This document shows positions 27,581 through 37,293 of a DNA stretch of 64,000 nucleotides, in pieces. The notes beneath the pieces were generated by a model that saw only the letters and a program-made list of their open reading frames with translations, had not been told where the DNA came from and did not search any database. A program made the translations under genes and the position numbers. Numbering within the stretch: position 1 is the first letter of the stretch; each line of letters starts with the position of its first letter. The DNA lies in the NCBI GenBank assembly GCA_040403095.1, contig JBBALI010000006.1, positions 62,001 to 126,000 of the forward strand, read 5' to 3'. Source of the stretch: JAQVCM01 sp040403095. GTDB lineage: Bacteria > Bacteroidota > Bacteroidia > Flavobacteriales_D > Crocinitomicaceae.

Positions 27581-28966
27581 TTAATTTAGAATGATAAAAT
27601 TTGCTAGATTTTCTGCTTGACTTCTTAATTCATTTACGGCAGTACTTTCCCAAAAAATTCCTTTCAAATTTGTTCCAAGCGTGAAAATATTGTTTTGAAC
27701 TTCTCCATTGACCCCAATTAATTGAAAATTTGTCGGATCAGCATTAAAACCCAAATAAAATTCATCTTGCGAAATGATTCCCTTCTCCAAACATTTCTTT
27801 AGCAATTGACTTTCTGAAAGTTTAATATTTGACTCTGGACCCGTGCAATTAATTACCCTACTGACAAAAATCTTTTCCACAGTTTTACTATTTTTCTCAA
27901 CAAAAGAAACTTCAATAGTCCCATTTACTTCCTTCATAGATTTAATCCTACCTGCAAAAACCTTCAATTTAATTGAGAACATCAACTTCAGTAAAAAATC
28001 ATTCATGTGAATAGGAATTCTATGTCTAGCCACTCCCCATGCATGTCTATATTTTCTCAAAAACTCCCGCTTGTCACTCAATGAAAAATTCTTCCAAATA
28101 TTTTGACTAAACGGTCTTAATGAATCTATCACGGGCTCAGCTGAAACGCCTAATTTTCTTACTGCCCTGACATGTTTTACAATTAAATTTCTAATCGTTT
28201 TTAAATCTATCTCATTAGGTAATTCATCTATCAATTTATTGTATTTAATTGGTGCATGTCGATGTGACAGGATGTGGTAACCATTGGGAGAAATTGAATA
28301 TATAATTCCTCTAAAGTTTCTCTCCTGCAATGCCAAGACTGTATCAACCATTGTCAATCCATTACCAATTACAAGTACATTTTCATTTTTATTCAAATTT
28401 TCAACTGACTCAATTTTCCAAGGATTTTGAAAATAATTTGGATTTGTATAAAAATCCATGTTTTCTATTGTTTGGTTTCTAGGAACTAAATTACCTGTGG
28501 CCAATACACAATAATCAACAAAAAATCTATCGTTATTCTCTCCAATCAATTCAATTTCAGAATTTGTCAGTTCTAAATCTATGATGTTGGATCTTAAAAT
28601 TCTTACTTTTATAGACTTTGCTTTTGCGTTTGCTATTGCTTCGTTCCAAACAAATTCTAAATATTGACCATAAAGATATCTTGGTAAAAAAGCACCAGCC
28701 AGTATTGACTCGTCTACATTTTTATATTCCTCTATAGATTTCACCCAATTGAAAAAATGGTCAGGCAATTCTTTGAACGCACTCATTTTGGAAGTTGGTA
28801 CATTTAGAAGTTGCTTTTTCGAATAGGGCGAATAAGCAACACCTTTACCTATTGGGTTTTCTTTTTCAAAAAGAAAGATTTCTAAAATATCATTTGAATT
28901 ATTAATCAAGTTTACCGCGGTCATTGTACCAGAAAAACCAGCCCCAATTATTCCAATTCTTTTCAT
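27581..28966 (-). CDS. FAD/NAD(P)-binding protein (YdhS-like, NAD_binding_9)
   Basis: A 461-aa flavoprotein of the FAD-NAD(P)-binding family. The N-terminal dinucleotide fold GIIGAGFSGT is at residues 5-14, followed by ENPIGKGVAYSP, typical of YdhS-like proteins. A second GNGLT nucleotide-binding motif lies near residue 200 and a C-terminal NCTGPESN block is present. The reaction is not established for the family; N-hydroxylating or other oxygenase activity has been suggested for relatives. It begins 9 bases after pstB, so it is co-transcribed with the porin-pst operon, an unusual place instead of phoU. Confidence 0.85.
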   Translation of the reverse strand: MKRIGIIGAGFSGTMTAVNLINNSNDILEIFLFEKENPIGKGVAYSPYSKKQLLNVPTSKMSAFKELPDHFFNWVKSIEEYKNVDESILAGAFLPRYLYGQYLEFVWNEAIANAKAKSIKVRILRSNIIDLELTNSEIELIGENNDRFFVDYCVLATGNLVPRNQTIENMDFYTNPNYFQNPWKIESVENLNKNENVLVIGNGLTMVDTVLALQERNFRGIIYSISPNGYHILSHRHAPIKYNKLIDELPNEIDLKTIRNLIVKHVRAVRKLGVSAEPVIDSLRPFSQNIWKNFSLSDKREFLRKYRHAWGVARHRIPIHMNDFLLKLMFSIKLKVFAGRIKSMKEVNGTIEVSFVEKNSKTVEKIFVSRVINCTGPESNIKLSESQLLKKCLEKGIISQDEFYLGFNADPTNFQLIGVNGEVQNNIFTLGTNLKGIFWESTAVNELRSQAENLANFIILN

Positions 28967-28975
28967 ATTGTCTAC

Positions 28976-29794
28976 TTAATGTCCAACTTGTAAATAATCT
29001 TTGAAAATATCAGTTTTTGGATTTTCAAATAAATCTGAAGGTTTACCCTTTTCAACAACTTCACCGTAATACATAAAAGCGGTATAATCAGCCAGTCTTT
29101 TGGCTTGTCTCAAAATGTGAGTTACTAAGACAATTGCAAATTCCTTACTTAATTCTTGAAATTGCTCTTCAATTTTTCGACTTGAAATTGGATCTAAAGC
29201 AGAAGTTGGTTCGTCAGCCAAAATCACCCGAGGTTCAATAGCCAATCCTCTCGCCAAACATAAACGTTGTTGCTGACCAATTGAAAGACTATTTGCTGAA
29301 TATTTCAATCTGTCTTTTACTTCGTCCCATAAAGCGACTTTCTTGATGTAATATTCAATTCTATCGTCTTGTTCAACTTTTGATTTAATACCTTTCAGTT
29401 TCAAAGCATATCTTATATTGTCAGAAATGGTTCCTGGAAGCGGATGTGGCCTTTGAGACAACAATCCCATTTTTTGTCTCAAAGCGTAAACATCGATATT
29501 TTTTGTCAAAATATCTTTTTCTTCAAAAAATATTGAACCTGTTGTTTTGATATCTGGATCCAAATCTGTTAAACGATTGAAAGTCTTTAAAAGTGTCGTT
29601 TTTCCACATCCTGAAGGACCAAGTAATACGGTAATTCCTTTGTCACGAATATTCAATTCTACATTTTTCAATGTTTGCTGTTTTCCATGCCAAAGACTTA
29701 AATCTTTCACATAAATCAGGTTGTGTAAGCCTTTTGATTCATCTTTCCTGATGATTTCTTCATCGATCAAGCTTGTATTGTTTTCTAGATTCAT
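28976..29794 (-). CDS. pstB: phosphate-type ABC transporter ATP-binding protein PstB
   Basis: A 272-aa ATPase of the PstB family that powers import by the PstA/PstC channel. Walker A is GPSGCGKT, the Q-loop region reads GLLSQRPHPLPGTI, the signature is LSIGQQQR (Ile in place of the usual Gly at the third position), and Walker B is VILADEPTSALDP. It has an N-terminal extension of about 25 residues before the ATPase core. It overlaps pstA by 4 bases. Whether the substrate is phosphate or another oxyanion is discussed in the findings. Confidence 0.94.
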   Translation of the reverse strand: MNLENNTSLIDEEIIRKDESKGLHNLIYVKDLSLWHGKQQTLKNVELNIRDKGITVLLGPSGCGKTTLLKTFNRLTDLDPDIKTTGSIFFEEKDILTKNIDVYALRQKMGLLSQRPHPLPGTISDNIRYALKLKGIKSKVEQDDRIEYYIKKVALWDEVKDRLKYSANSLSIGQQQRLCLARGLAIEPRVILADEPTSALDPISSRKIEEQFQELSKEFAIVLVTHILRQAKRLADYTAFMYYGEVVEKGKPSDLFENPKTDIFKDYLQVGH

Positions 29795-30651
29795 TTTATT
29801 CTATTTTTTGAAAATCTCTTACTTAACACTCTTGATAAAATGCTAATTATTAGAATTATAATTGTCAAAACGATTGCAGCAGCATAAGCGCGTTCTTTTA
29901 CTTCTGGTATAGGCGAACTTAATTGAAAGAAAATCGCTAATGGCAATGTTGCTGCTGGCTCGGTAATACTTTCAGGGATGTAATCCGTGAAACCCGCTGT
30001 AAACAAAACAGAGGCAGTATCTCCCAAACCTTTACCCAGCGCCAATAAAAAAGCAGTTGTTATACCTGGTAATGATTGTTTGAAGAGGAATTTAAAACCG
30101 ATCTCACCTTTAAAAAATCCAAGTGAAAGCGCTGATTCAAAAAGTCCCTTTGAATTATGTTGCAGAGACTCATCCATCGATCGAATCATTACAGGACTAA
30201 TCAGCAATGAAACCGTAATCATAGCTGCTAATAATGATGATGGCCAGCCCATGAAAAGCATAAAATTAAATGCAAATGCACCATAGACAATTGGTGGAAT
30301 TCCCCAAAGGACGTCTAACCAAAGTCTGATTCTTTTCTGCCATTTTGGATAAGAAAACAAATAGGTATGAATAAAAAAAGCAGCAGGAATACTAATTACC
30401 AAAGCAATAAGTGACGCACCTATTGCTAAATACAAAGAACCAACAATTGCATTGAGTATTCCTCCTTCTTTTCCAAAATAATAACCACCCTTTGGCACTT
30501 GACTGATAATTTCCCAATTTAAAGCAGGCAATCCCTTTTTAAAGATTCCATAAAAAATGGAAAGCAAAACAAAAACAATAAAGCAAGTAAAAATCAGCAA
30601 AACAATTTTTACTATTTTCTCAATTAAATACTTTCTAGAATTCATAATCAC
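29791..30651 (-). CDS. pstA: phosphate-type ABC transporter permease PstA
   Basis: A 286-aa inner-membrane permease with six predicted membrane segments and the binding-protein-dependent transport motif region (ESALSLGFFKGEIGFKFLF). It has the PstA-typical GKGLGDTASVLFTAG segment. The GTG at 30651 overlaps the pstC stop (GTGA) and is preferred; an ATG two codons downstream (30645) is also possible. It forms the membrane channel with PstC. Confidence 0.93.
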   Translation of the reverse strand: MIMNSRKYLIEKIVKIVLLIFTCFIVFVLLSIFYGIFKKGLPALNWEIISQVPKGGYYFGKEGGILNAIVGSLYLAIGASLIALVISIPAAFFIHTYLFSYPKWQKRIRLWLDVLWGIPPIVYGAFAFNFMLFMGWPSSLLAAMITVSLLISPVMIRSMDESLQHNSKGLFESALSLGFFKGEIGFKFLFKQSLPGITTAFLLALGKGLGDTASVLFTAGFTDYIPESITEPAATLPLAIFFQLSSPIPEVKERAYAAAIVLTIIILIISILSRVLSKRFSKNRIK

Positions 30652-31541
30652 ACTTTAGATTGATAAAAACGAATAACTTTATGGGCAAAATAATTGAAAA
30701 GAATTACAATTATTAACAACATCAAAGCAGAAAGCATGAGGGCAGAGTCGTACTTTGGTATAGACATCATTTCACCATAATTATTTGCAAGTAAAGCTGG
30801 TAAAGGATAACCTGCATCAAAAATTGAATTTGGAATTTGGACAATGTTTCCAACGACCATTAAAACAGCGATTGTTTCTCCAAATGCTTTACTTAATCCT
30901 AAAGTAAATGCCGCTATTATTCCAGGTCTAATTTTTTTCAGAATCACATCCTTAATTGTTTGCCAATGACTTGCTCCCATAGCAAGAGTTGATTCTTTAA
31001 GTTCTCTTGGGACTGATTCAAATAATTCAATCAACATGTTTAAGACAAAAGGAAGCGTTGTTACTGCAACAACAATTCCTGCTGCCAAAATAGAATATCC
31101 ACTCGCATTGGCGGCATTTGCAGAAGTTGCCCATTCGGAAACCATTGGAACAATGACAATTATTCCCCATAAACCAAAAATCACTGAAGGAATTCCAGCG
31201 AGAATATCGATAACAGTTCGTAAAACCTTAGAAATCCAATTTGGAGCAAACTGAGTAATATAAATCGCAGATGCTAAGGTAAATGGAAACATAATCAACA
31301 ATCCAAGTAGAGAGACAACTATTGAACTGCAAATAAACGGCCAAAGACCAAAGTTTCCTTTGGTAGGCATCCAGTTTGAACTAAATAAGATTTCAGAAAT
31401 TGGCGTTGAGACAAGTAATGGCCAAGATTTGAAAAGCAATGAAAATCCTATCAAAAAAGGAAGTGAAAGGATGATAACCAAAGAGATTATCATCCAACTT
31501 TTTCTTAATTTTTCAATAAAATATCTTAAAGAAAAATTCAT
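30648..31541 (-). CDS. pstC: phosphate-type ABC transporter permease PstC
   Basis: A 297-aa permease with six membrane segments. The family regions WISKVLRTVIDILAGIPSVI and ESTLAMGASHWQTIKDVIL (the ATPase-contact loop), then GLSKAFGETIAVLMVVGN, identify it as PstC. It starts 2 bases after pstS and overlaps pstA by 4, giving a tight operon. Its partners are PstA, PstB and the PstS lipoprotein. Confidence 0.94.
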   Translation of the reverse strand: MNFSLRYFIEKLRKSWMIISLVIILSLPFLIGFSLLFKSWPLLVSTPISEILFSSNWMPTKGNFGLWPFICSSIVVSLLGLLIMFPFTLASAIYITQFAPNWISKVLRTVIDILAGIPSVIFGLWGIIVIVPMVSEWATSANAANASGYSILAAGIVVAVTTLPFVLNMLIELFESVPRELKESTLAMGASHWQTIKDVILKKIRPGIIAAFTLGLSKAFGETIAVLMVVGNIVQIPNSIFDAGYPLPALLANNYGEMMSIPKYDSALMLSALMLLIIVILFNYFAHKVIRFYQSKV

Positions 31542-31543
31542 AT

Positions 31544-32509
31544 TTATAGTCTGTTTATTTGATCAATGATTTTTTGTTTTTCCAATAAAATATATCCGTT
31601 AGGAACAACATGCTTTTGACCTTCAGTTAAAACCCAATTCAAAAATACCTTTACAGCATAATTTTTTGGTTTTCCTTTAGTAACTAAAAATAGATCTCTA
31701 GAAGGAGGCGATGGATATTTTCCATTAGCAATTGCAGCAGTAATATCTTTCAATGAATTATAAAAGTTTTCATCTTGGTCAATTTTTCCATTTCCATTGA
31801 TATCAATCGGAGCAACATCTATTCCAGGATATTTTTGACCTGATTTTACATCATATACAAAAATGACGTTGTTGTATCCAATACTATTTTTATCTTTTCT
31901 TACAGCATCAGCAACACCTGGATCACCAAATACTGCAATTCCTTTCAACTCTTCTTGTGCAGAACCACCTAGGTATTTCGCCCAAACTTCGGCGGCACCA
32001 GAAGCATCAGATCTCGTATAAACGTTCACTTTAGTTGAAGATTTTTTCCAAACTTTTGCACCGTTTCCAAGGAATAATTTTGTCAATTCGTCCTTTGTCA
32101 GACCTTCTGCTTTTATTTGATTCAATACAGGGTTTTGTGCATTAATTGTAGGAATAACAGCATCTTTAGTTACAGAAAAACCATAAGCACCTTGACTCTT
32201 TTCGATATCGCTAATGTCTTTTGAATACATTGCCAAATCAGCAGCTCCTCCTAATAAATCTGCCATCCCTTTTCCAGCTCCACCACCTGAAATATTAAAT
32301 TTCACATCAGGATACTGTTTTCTAAACTCTTCTGCCCACACATTGGCTAACGGATACAATGCAAATGCACCTGAAATAGTAATTGTACCTTCTACTTTTT
32401 TAGTTTCTTCACCGCTTGCTTTCTCACCAGAACCACAAGAACTTGTTAACACTAAGGCAGATGTAAGAACAACAAAACCTGTTTTTTTAATTGAAAAAAA
32501 TTGTTTCAT
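31544..32509 (-). CDS. pstS: PstS-family periplasmic substrate-binding lipoprotein
   Basis: A 321-aa extracytoplasmic binding protein. The signal sequence ends in a lipobox (TSSCG; Cys about residue 25), so it is a lipoprotein. The PBP-like fold opens with ISGAFALYPLANVWAEEF and a GGGAGKGMADL anion-loop equivalent. The RSDGSGT phosphate motif of classical PstS is RSDASGAAE here, with the threonine replaced by Ala. A small acidic DINGNGKIDQDEN loop resembling a calcium-binding loop is present near residue 235. It lies 23 bases after the porin gene in the same operon. The phosphate assignment comes from family only. Confidence 0.88.
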   Translation of the reverse strand: MKQFFSIKKTGFVVLTSALVLTSSCGSGEKASGEETKKVEGTITISGAFALYPLANVWAEEFRKQYPDVKFNISGGGAGKGMADLLGGAADLAMYSKDISDIEKSQGAYGFSVTKDAVIPTINAQNPVLNQIKAEGLTKDELTKLFLGNGAKVWKKSSTKVNVYTRSDASGAAEVWAKYLGGSAQEELKGIAVFGDPGVADAVRKDKNSIGYNNVIFVYDVKSGQKYPGIDVAPIDINGNGKIDQDENFYNSLKDITAAIANGKYPSPPSRDLFLVTKGKPKNYAVKVFLNWVLTEGQKHVVPNGYILLEKQKIIDQINRL

Positions 32510-32532
32510 AACTATTTAATTTATTGATTATT

Positions 32533-33837
32533 TTATTTTTGAATTTTCAGGAATTGAGGAGTGAAAGTGATCATCAAATATGCCCAATCTTGCCACAAAT
32601 TACTATTTCCTGCTTTTTTAATATATTCCATCGATTTTGTCAAAAATGCAAAAGAATATCCCAATTGTAATTCCGTAATTGCATTCGGTTTATAAATCAA
32701 TAGTAAATCATTTTCATAACCTAAATATTTATTGATTACTTCGCTGTTAACTAAGAAATTATTTTGACTAAAAAATAGATGTTGTTCAACTTTAAAAGAG
32801 ATTTTTTTATTGATGTCAATGACAGTAAAAAAGTAAGGATTAACGATTCCAGCGTTGTTAAAATCTTTGGGAAATCTTGTAAACAAATCCATAGTACCTA
32901 AAAACCTGTGATTTACACCATAAAGTGCATCAAAAGATCTGGAAGTTGTACCTGGTTTTTTAGCATCATCACCACTAAAAATTTCTGCCCCTAATCTGAA
33001 AGTAAAGTACTTTTTCAATTTCAATTTGGCTTCAGGTTGCAAGTAAAATGCATCCAACTTTTTTCCTGTAGCTGTTTTTCCATATTGATAATAACTTGCT
33101 AATGTGAGATATAAACTCTTTTTTGTAAACTCAAATCTACCACCGCTTGTAAAACGATTATTGATTTTTTCAGATACTATAGCATCTTGAAATCCATCAT
33201 TTGCATTGATTAAAGTAATTACAAAAGCATCATTAAATTTGTACTTTAAAAAATTAACAAAAAGTGTTTTATAATTTGCAAATCCAGGATTATAATCAAT
33301 ATTAGAATATTTATCTTGTGCTCCGTGTCCTTGATTGAAGGCACCAATCAAATCTGCTTCCAATTTTTTTCCTTTGTAGATAAATCTGACAGCATCATGA
33401 GTTCCTCCATTCTGTCTCCAGTCATTTTGAGCAAAAAGCCTTTGATTGTCGTACATAACTTTTTGTCTACCTATTCTGGCGCTAATTCGTTTGGTGATTG
33501 AAGGCTCAACATAGGTTTCAAATAATTGCAATGTAGCACCAGTTGACCTTGGATCTTGTTCACCCCAAATTCTTATGTCTTGAATAGAAGTATGCCAAAT
33601 AAAACGAGGTGCTCTGTAATCTAAATAAATTCTACTTCTTTGTTCAACAAAAAACGCCGCATCCGATGTGTCTGAATTTAATTCTCGGTAACCATTTCTA
33701 TATTCAGCTCTTGGTCTAAACTCAGCAGAAATTGTAAAAATTTTAGCCGTGTCTTTGACTATTTTTAAAGAATCTTTTTGAGCACTTGACATTATTACAA
33801 AGGATAAAAAAGTAAAAAATGTAATCGCTTTTATCAT
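32533..33837 (-). CDS. outer-membrane porin, alginate-export-like family
   Basis: A 434-aa predicted beta-barrel with a signal peptide (ITFFTFLSFVIMSSAQ). Alternating hydrophobic strands and the segments FRPRAEYRNGYR, EQRSRIYLDYR, WGEQDPRSTG and RIGRQKVMYDNQRLF match the Alginate_exp porin family. It is the first gene of the operon with pstS-pstC-pstA-pstB. It presumably lets the ABC-transporter substrate, or its parent compound, cross the outer membrane. An operator-like inverted repeat overlies its predicted transcription start at about 33895. Confidence 0.87.
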   Translation of the reverse strand: MIKAITFFTFLSFVIMSSAQKDSLKIVKDTAKIFTISAEFRPRAEYRNGYRELNSDTSDAAFFVEQRSRIYLDYRAPRFIWHTSIQDIRIWGEQDPRSTGATLQLFETYVEPSITKRISARIGRQKVMYDNQRLFAQNDWRQNGGTHDAVRFIYKGKKLEADLIGAFNQGHGAQDKYSNIDYNPGFANYKTLFVNFLKYKFNDAFVITLINANDGFQDAIVSEKINNRFTSGGRFEFTKKSLYLTLASYYQYGKTATGKKLDAFYLQPEAKLKLKKYFTFRLGAEIFSGDDAKKPGTTSRSFDALYGVNHRFLGTMDLFTRFPKDFNNAGIVNPYFFTVIDINKKISFKVEQHLFFSQNNFLVNSEVINKYLGYENDLLLIYKPNAITELQLGYSFAFLTKSMEYIKKAGNSNLWQDWAYLMITFTPQFLKIQK

Positions 33838-33870
33838 ATTGAAGTGATTTATTAATAATACTATAAATAC

Positions 33871-33895
33871 TAACTCTATTTACTTCATAGAATTA
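33871..33895 (-). promoter_or_regulatory. 25-bp inverted-repeat operator of the porin-pst operon
   Basis: Half-sites TAACTCTAT (33871-33879) and ATAGAATTA (33887-33895) are inverted repeats with one mismatch, separated by 7 bases. The site lies directly downstream, in the - direction, of a TAAATTTG -7 element. A nearly identical site occurs before the TonB-dependent receptor gene. Confidence 0.75.
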
Positions 33896-33902
33896 ATAAT
33901 CC

Positions 33903-33910
33903 GCAAATTT
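33903..33910 (-). promoter_or_regulatory. promoter -7 element of the porin-pst operon
   Basis: TAAATTTG on the - strand matches the Bacteroidota TANNTTTG consensus. Transcription would start near 33896, at the edge of the inverted repeat, about 60 bases before the porin ATG. No clear -33 TTTG was found. Confidence 0.55.
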
Positions 33911-34122
33911 AAAATTAATTTTGGATGCATTAGTATTTATTAACTAAATAAATTCAATTTTAACATTATCCTAATCAAATATTTACATTTCATAATTACC
34001 TCAAGACATTCGTTCTTGCAATTCTTAAGGTTTTCCTACTTATTAAAAACTCAAAATAAAAATAGTATAATTGGGTGCTTTTTTTGCTGTCAGTAAATGT
34101 TTTCTATTAAAATTTCACTAAT

Positions 34123-37005
34123 TTATTTGTTTTGGAAAGGTGCATCAAATGTTAAACTTACGTAGTAAAGTCCACCAATTGTTGGTCCTGCTGCATATTG
34201 AATATATCGATTATTAAAGATGTTTGTTCCACCAACTTTAACTAATGTTTTTGCCTTTTCTATTTTGTAAGAAACTTGAGCATCAAATGTTTGATAAGCG
34301 GGAACGTGTCCATTAGCTAAAGGACTTTGCCATTCATAGGCATCTTGCCATTTCCACGCAATATTGAAACCAAGGTTTTTTATAATTTCTCGGTTACCAA
34401 ATTGGATATTAGCAGAATACTTAGGAGTATTAAATCCTGTTGTGAAAATATCTGTCTCTTCTTTTGCTTTAAAATCATTGAAGTTGAAGTTTCCTGAAAT
34501 AGAGAATTTCTTGTAGAAGCTATATGCGATTTTGATTGCTGTTCCATATGCATAGTAGGTATTCGTTGCATTTGTATACACTCGATACCTTACTTGTTTT
34601 GACTTATCATTCGCATCATACGCAGAAGCTAAAGTACCTACAACATCGGTTGTTGGAACAGCAACTTCAACTTGGCCTAAGAAGTTTTTGTATTCATTAA
34701 AATATACATCTGCATCAATTACTAATTTATTATTCAATAAAACAGTTTTATATCCAAAGTCAAGGGCTTTTATTTGCTCTGGTTGCATCTTTTGAAGGTT
34801 TGAGATTTGAAGTAAACCTCTTTGCTTTGCGATCGCTTGATCTTTAGTTGATCCTGCTTTTATATCAGCATTTACTGCTGCTTGGAATGCATCAATTGAA
34901 TTTTGAGTATAGCTATTTTCAAGGTACCCCAATCCCTCATTGATTTTTTCAAGTCCTCCTACTCTTCGAACACCCCCATTGTTCACATAAGAAAGAGCTT
35001 CAAAAAGTGCGGGAAATCTGTATCCATTTTGAGCAGATAACCTAATTGCATTATTTTGATTTGATGAATAAACGATCGCCAAACGTGGATTCCATTTTCC
35101 TTCAAAATCTAAATTTTTATCATAGCGCAACGAACCTACCACTTTCAATTTACTATCAAAAAATTCTTTACTTGCTTGCACGAAACTGCCAAATTTTGAA
35201 TACAAGACGTTATCTCCTCCTGTTGTATTTCTCTCCGCGAGCGGCTTTGAAAAATCAACAAAATTGTTCCCATCAGGAGTAACAGAATATAGACGTGCAT
35301 CAGCCCCAACTAATAAACTCACAAAATTGCGAGTAATAGAACTTAAATCATATTGAGCTTCTCCATGATACATTCTACTTTTTTGCCAAAGTGCAGCTCC
35401 ACCTGTTGTATTTGTTGAATCTTGAGCGCTCACATATGGATAAATTGACGGATGATCCCAATTATTAATTCCATTGATTGTTTGTTTTAAAGCGTCAAAT
35501 TCGGGTGTACCTGGATCTGGTCTTCCTGCATCGGCAACATCACGAGCAGCTTGATGTGCAGCTACTAAATCTCCGCCATTCGCATTATATGCATTGTTCA
35601 ATGCGACTTGATAGTCTTTCGCCCACTTTTTATTATTCTTAAAAGTAAGATCCAAGTTATCACTCAATGGTTTAAGATTGTAAGAGCTGCCAGTTGTCTC
35701 ACTATTAACATAAAGCTTTGCCACTAACTTTGAATTTTTGTACTCTATTGCATGGCTTTGAATTTGAGCATTTTTGAGTTGTATTTTATTTCCTCTTTGA
35801 AAAACACCATCCATATTTCCTATCCGATAGGTATAACTTAATTTAGACTTGTTATTAAATTTATAATTCAAATTACCTCCGAATTTTGCAGTTTTTACAA
35901 CTGGATCAACCAAGTCTTTTTCCCAATAACCTGTTCGTCTAACATTGTAAATTTGTTTTTGTGAACCAACAAAAAGAGTATCAGTAACTGTATTATTTCG
36001 TTCATCCCCGTATTTGTTCCAAGCATCATAGGCTGGGTTGTTTTCTGCAGAGTTAAATTGAGGATAAGAAGGGTTACTTGACTTTAAATTATACTGGTTT
36101 TGATCATTAGAACTTGAAGAAACCCAGTCAACTCCCTGAAAATAAGAGCCATCAATTTTATACGCAAACTTTCCCGCAGAATCAACAACGTTGGCGAGAC
36201 GAAAAGCCGTTTCACTCATAAAACTCAAACCATGGTCTTTATTATCTACGTGATTGATGGCAGTTCTTTGATACAAACTCACACCTTTTGTTAAATAAGG
36301 ATCCTTTGTCTGAAGATTCGCCAATCCATTCAGGGAGTTTATTCCATATAAAGCTGAAGATGAGCCAGGAATGATTTCAATACTTTTAATATCCAATTCT
36401 GAGGGTCCAATCGTACTACCAATTGATACCCCTAACGTGGGCGCTTGAAGATCCACACCATCCACTAGCTGCATAAATCGGAAATTGTTAGGACTATTAA
36501 AACCTCTAGTATTTGGAACTTTCAAACTAAGACTTGAAGTAGTCAACTGCACACCTTTCACATTTTCCAAGGCATCATAGTAGTTAGATGATGCCGTTTC
36601 TCGAATCGCCTGAAAGTCTAACTTATCAATCGCAACTGGGGACTTCAATTGACTTTCTGAAACACGTGAAGCAGAAACAACTATTTCGTTTAATAAAACT
36701 TGACGCTCTAATTGAATATTTACATTTGATTTTTCATTTTCAACGACAAATTCTGTTAAGTTATAACCTTGCTTGGAGACTACAAGTGTAAAAGGGAATT
36801 TGTTAATTGTTTTTAGCACAAACTTTCCTGTAAGGTCAGTTTTTGTAACTTCATTTCTCTCTTTTATACTAACAGTTGCATTGTCGATTGGGTCTTGCGA
36901 CCTTTCGTCTAACAAAATTCCTGATAATTGGAAAAAAGATTCTTGAGAAAATATAAAATTTCCAGTTAAAAGTGCGAATGTTAAAAGTAATAGTTTTGAT
37001 TTCAT
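34123..37005 (-). CDS. TonB-dependent outer-membrane receptor with CarboxypepD_reg-like domain
   Basis: A 960-aa receptor. A signal peptide (LLLLTFALLTGNFIFS) is followed by a carboxypeptidase-regulatory-like beta domain (about residues 25-110) and a plug domain (LNEIVVSASRVSES, then SSSALYGINSLNGLANLQTK). A long 22-stranded-type barrel follows, ending in a final aromatic strand (YYVSLTFDAPF). Such receptors import large or scarce ligands with TonB energy. The ligand is unknown. It has its own promoter and an inverted repeat like that of the porin-pst operon, so both are probably controlled together, with a leader of about 280 bases. Confidence 0.94.
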   Translation of the reverse strand: MKSKLLLLTFALLTGNFIFSQESFFQLSGILLDERSQDPIDNATVSIKERNEVTKTDLTGKFVLKTINKFPFTLVVSKQGYNLTEFVVENEKSNVNIQLERQVLLNEIVVSASRVSESQLKSPVAIDKLDFQAIRETASSNYYDALENVKGVQLTTSSLSLKVPNTRGFNSPNNFRFMQLVDGVDLQAPTLGVSIGSTIGPSELDIKSIEIIPGSSSALYGINSLNGLANLQTKDPYLTKGVSLYQRTAINHVDNKDHGLSFMSETAFRLANVVDSAGKFAYKIDGSYFQGVDWVSSSSNDQNQYNLKSSNPSYPQFNSAENNPAYDAWNKYGDERNNTVTDTLFVGSQKQIYNVRRTGYWEKDLVDPVVKTAKFGGNLNYKFNNKSKLSYTYRIGNMDGVFQRGNKIQLKNAQIQSHAIEYKNSKLVAKLYVNSETTGSSYNLKPLSDNLDLTFKNNKKWAKDYQVALNNAYNANGGDLVAAHQAARDVADAGRPDPGTPEFDALKQTINGINNWDHPSIYPYVSAQDSTNTTGGAALWQKSRMYHGEAQYDLSSITRNFVSLLVGADARLYSVTPDGNNFVDFSKPLAERNTTGGDNVLYSKFGSFVQASKEFFDSKLKVVGSLRYDKNLDFEGKWNPRLAIVYSSNQNNAIRLSAQNGYRFPALFEALSYVNNGGVRRVGGLEKINEGLGYLENSYTQNSIDAFQAAVNADIKAGSTKDQAIAKQRGLLQISNLQKMQPEQIKALDFGYKTVLLNNKLVIDADVYFNEYKNFLGQVEVAVPTTDVVGTLASAYDANDKSKQVRYRVYTNATNTYYAYGTAIKIAYSFYKKFSISGNFNFNDFKAKEETDIFTTGFNTPKYSANIQFGNREIIKNLGFNIAWKWQDAYEWQSPLANGHVPAYQTFDAQVSYKIEKAKTLVKVGGTNIFNNRYIQYAAGPTIGGLYYVSLTFDAPFQNK

Positions 37006-37260
37006 TTTCTTCTTTTTTTGATTATAAATTTATTTTCATTTGAGTTTAGATACTCTACATTAGTATTTTGAAATTTTAATTAGCATCCTTTGCTCTCATT
37101 GGCATCACTAAGTTCAAATTCAAAATAATTTGAAAAAATTTTAAGTGTGTTTTTAACTATTTTTAATTTGCTTTTTTAATCACCTGCTTAAAATTTAAAA
37201 AACACAAAAAATAATCGTTTTCTACATCATTAAGCATGCTGTAAATTACACTTACTTAAT

Positions 37261-37285
37261 TAACTCTATATACTTGATAGAATTA
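37261..37285 (-). promoter_or_regulatory. 25-bp inverted-repeat operator of the TonB-dependent receptor gene
   Basis: Half-sites TAACTCTAT (37261-37269) and ATAGAATTA (37277-37285) with a 7-base spacer, identical in both half-sites to the copy at 33871-33895 and sharing TACTT in the spacer. It lies eight bases downstream of the -7 element on the - strand. Confidence 0.75.
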
Positions 37286-37293
37286 ATACTTTG

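Noticed and set aside
37030..37260. A possible riboswitch in the roughly 280-base leader of the TonB-dependent receptor gene
   Set aside because: I checked for SAM-, cobalamin- and TPP-like core motifs by eye and found none that holds together; only short repeats of CATC and TTAG/CTAA were seen.
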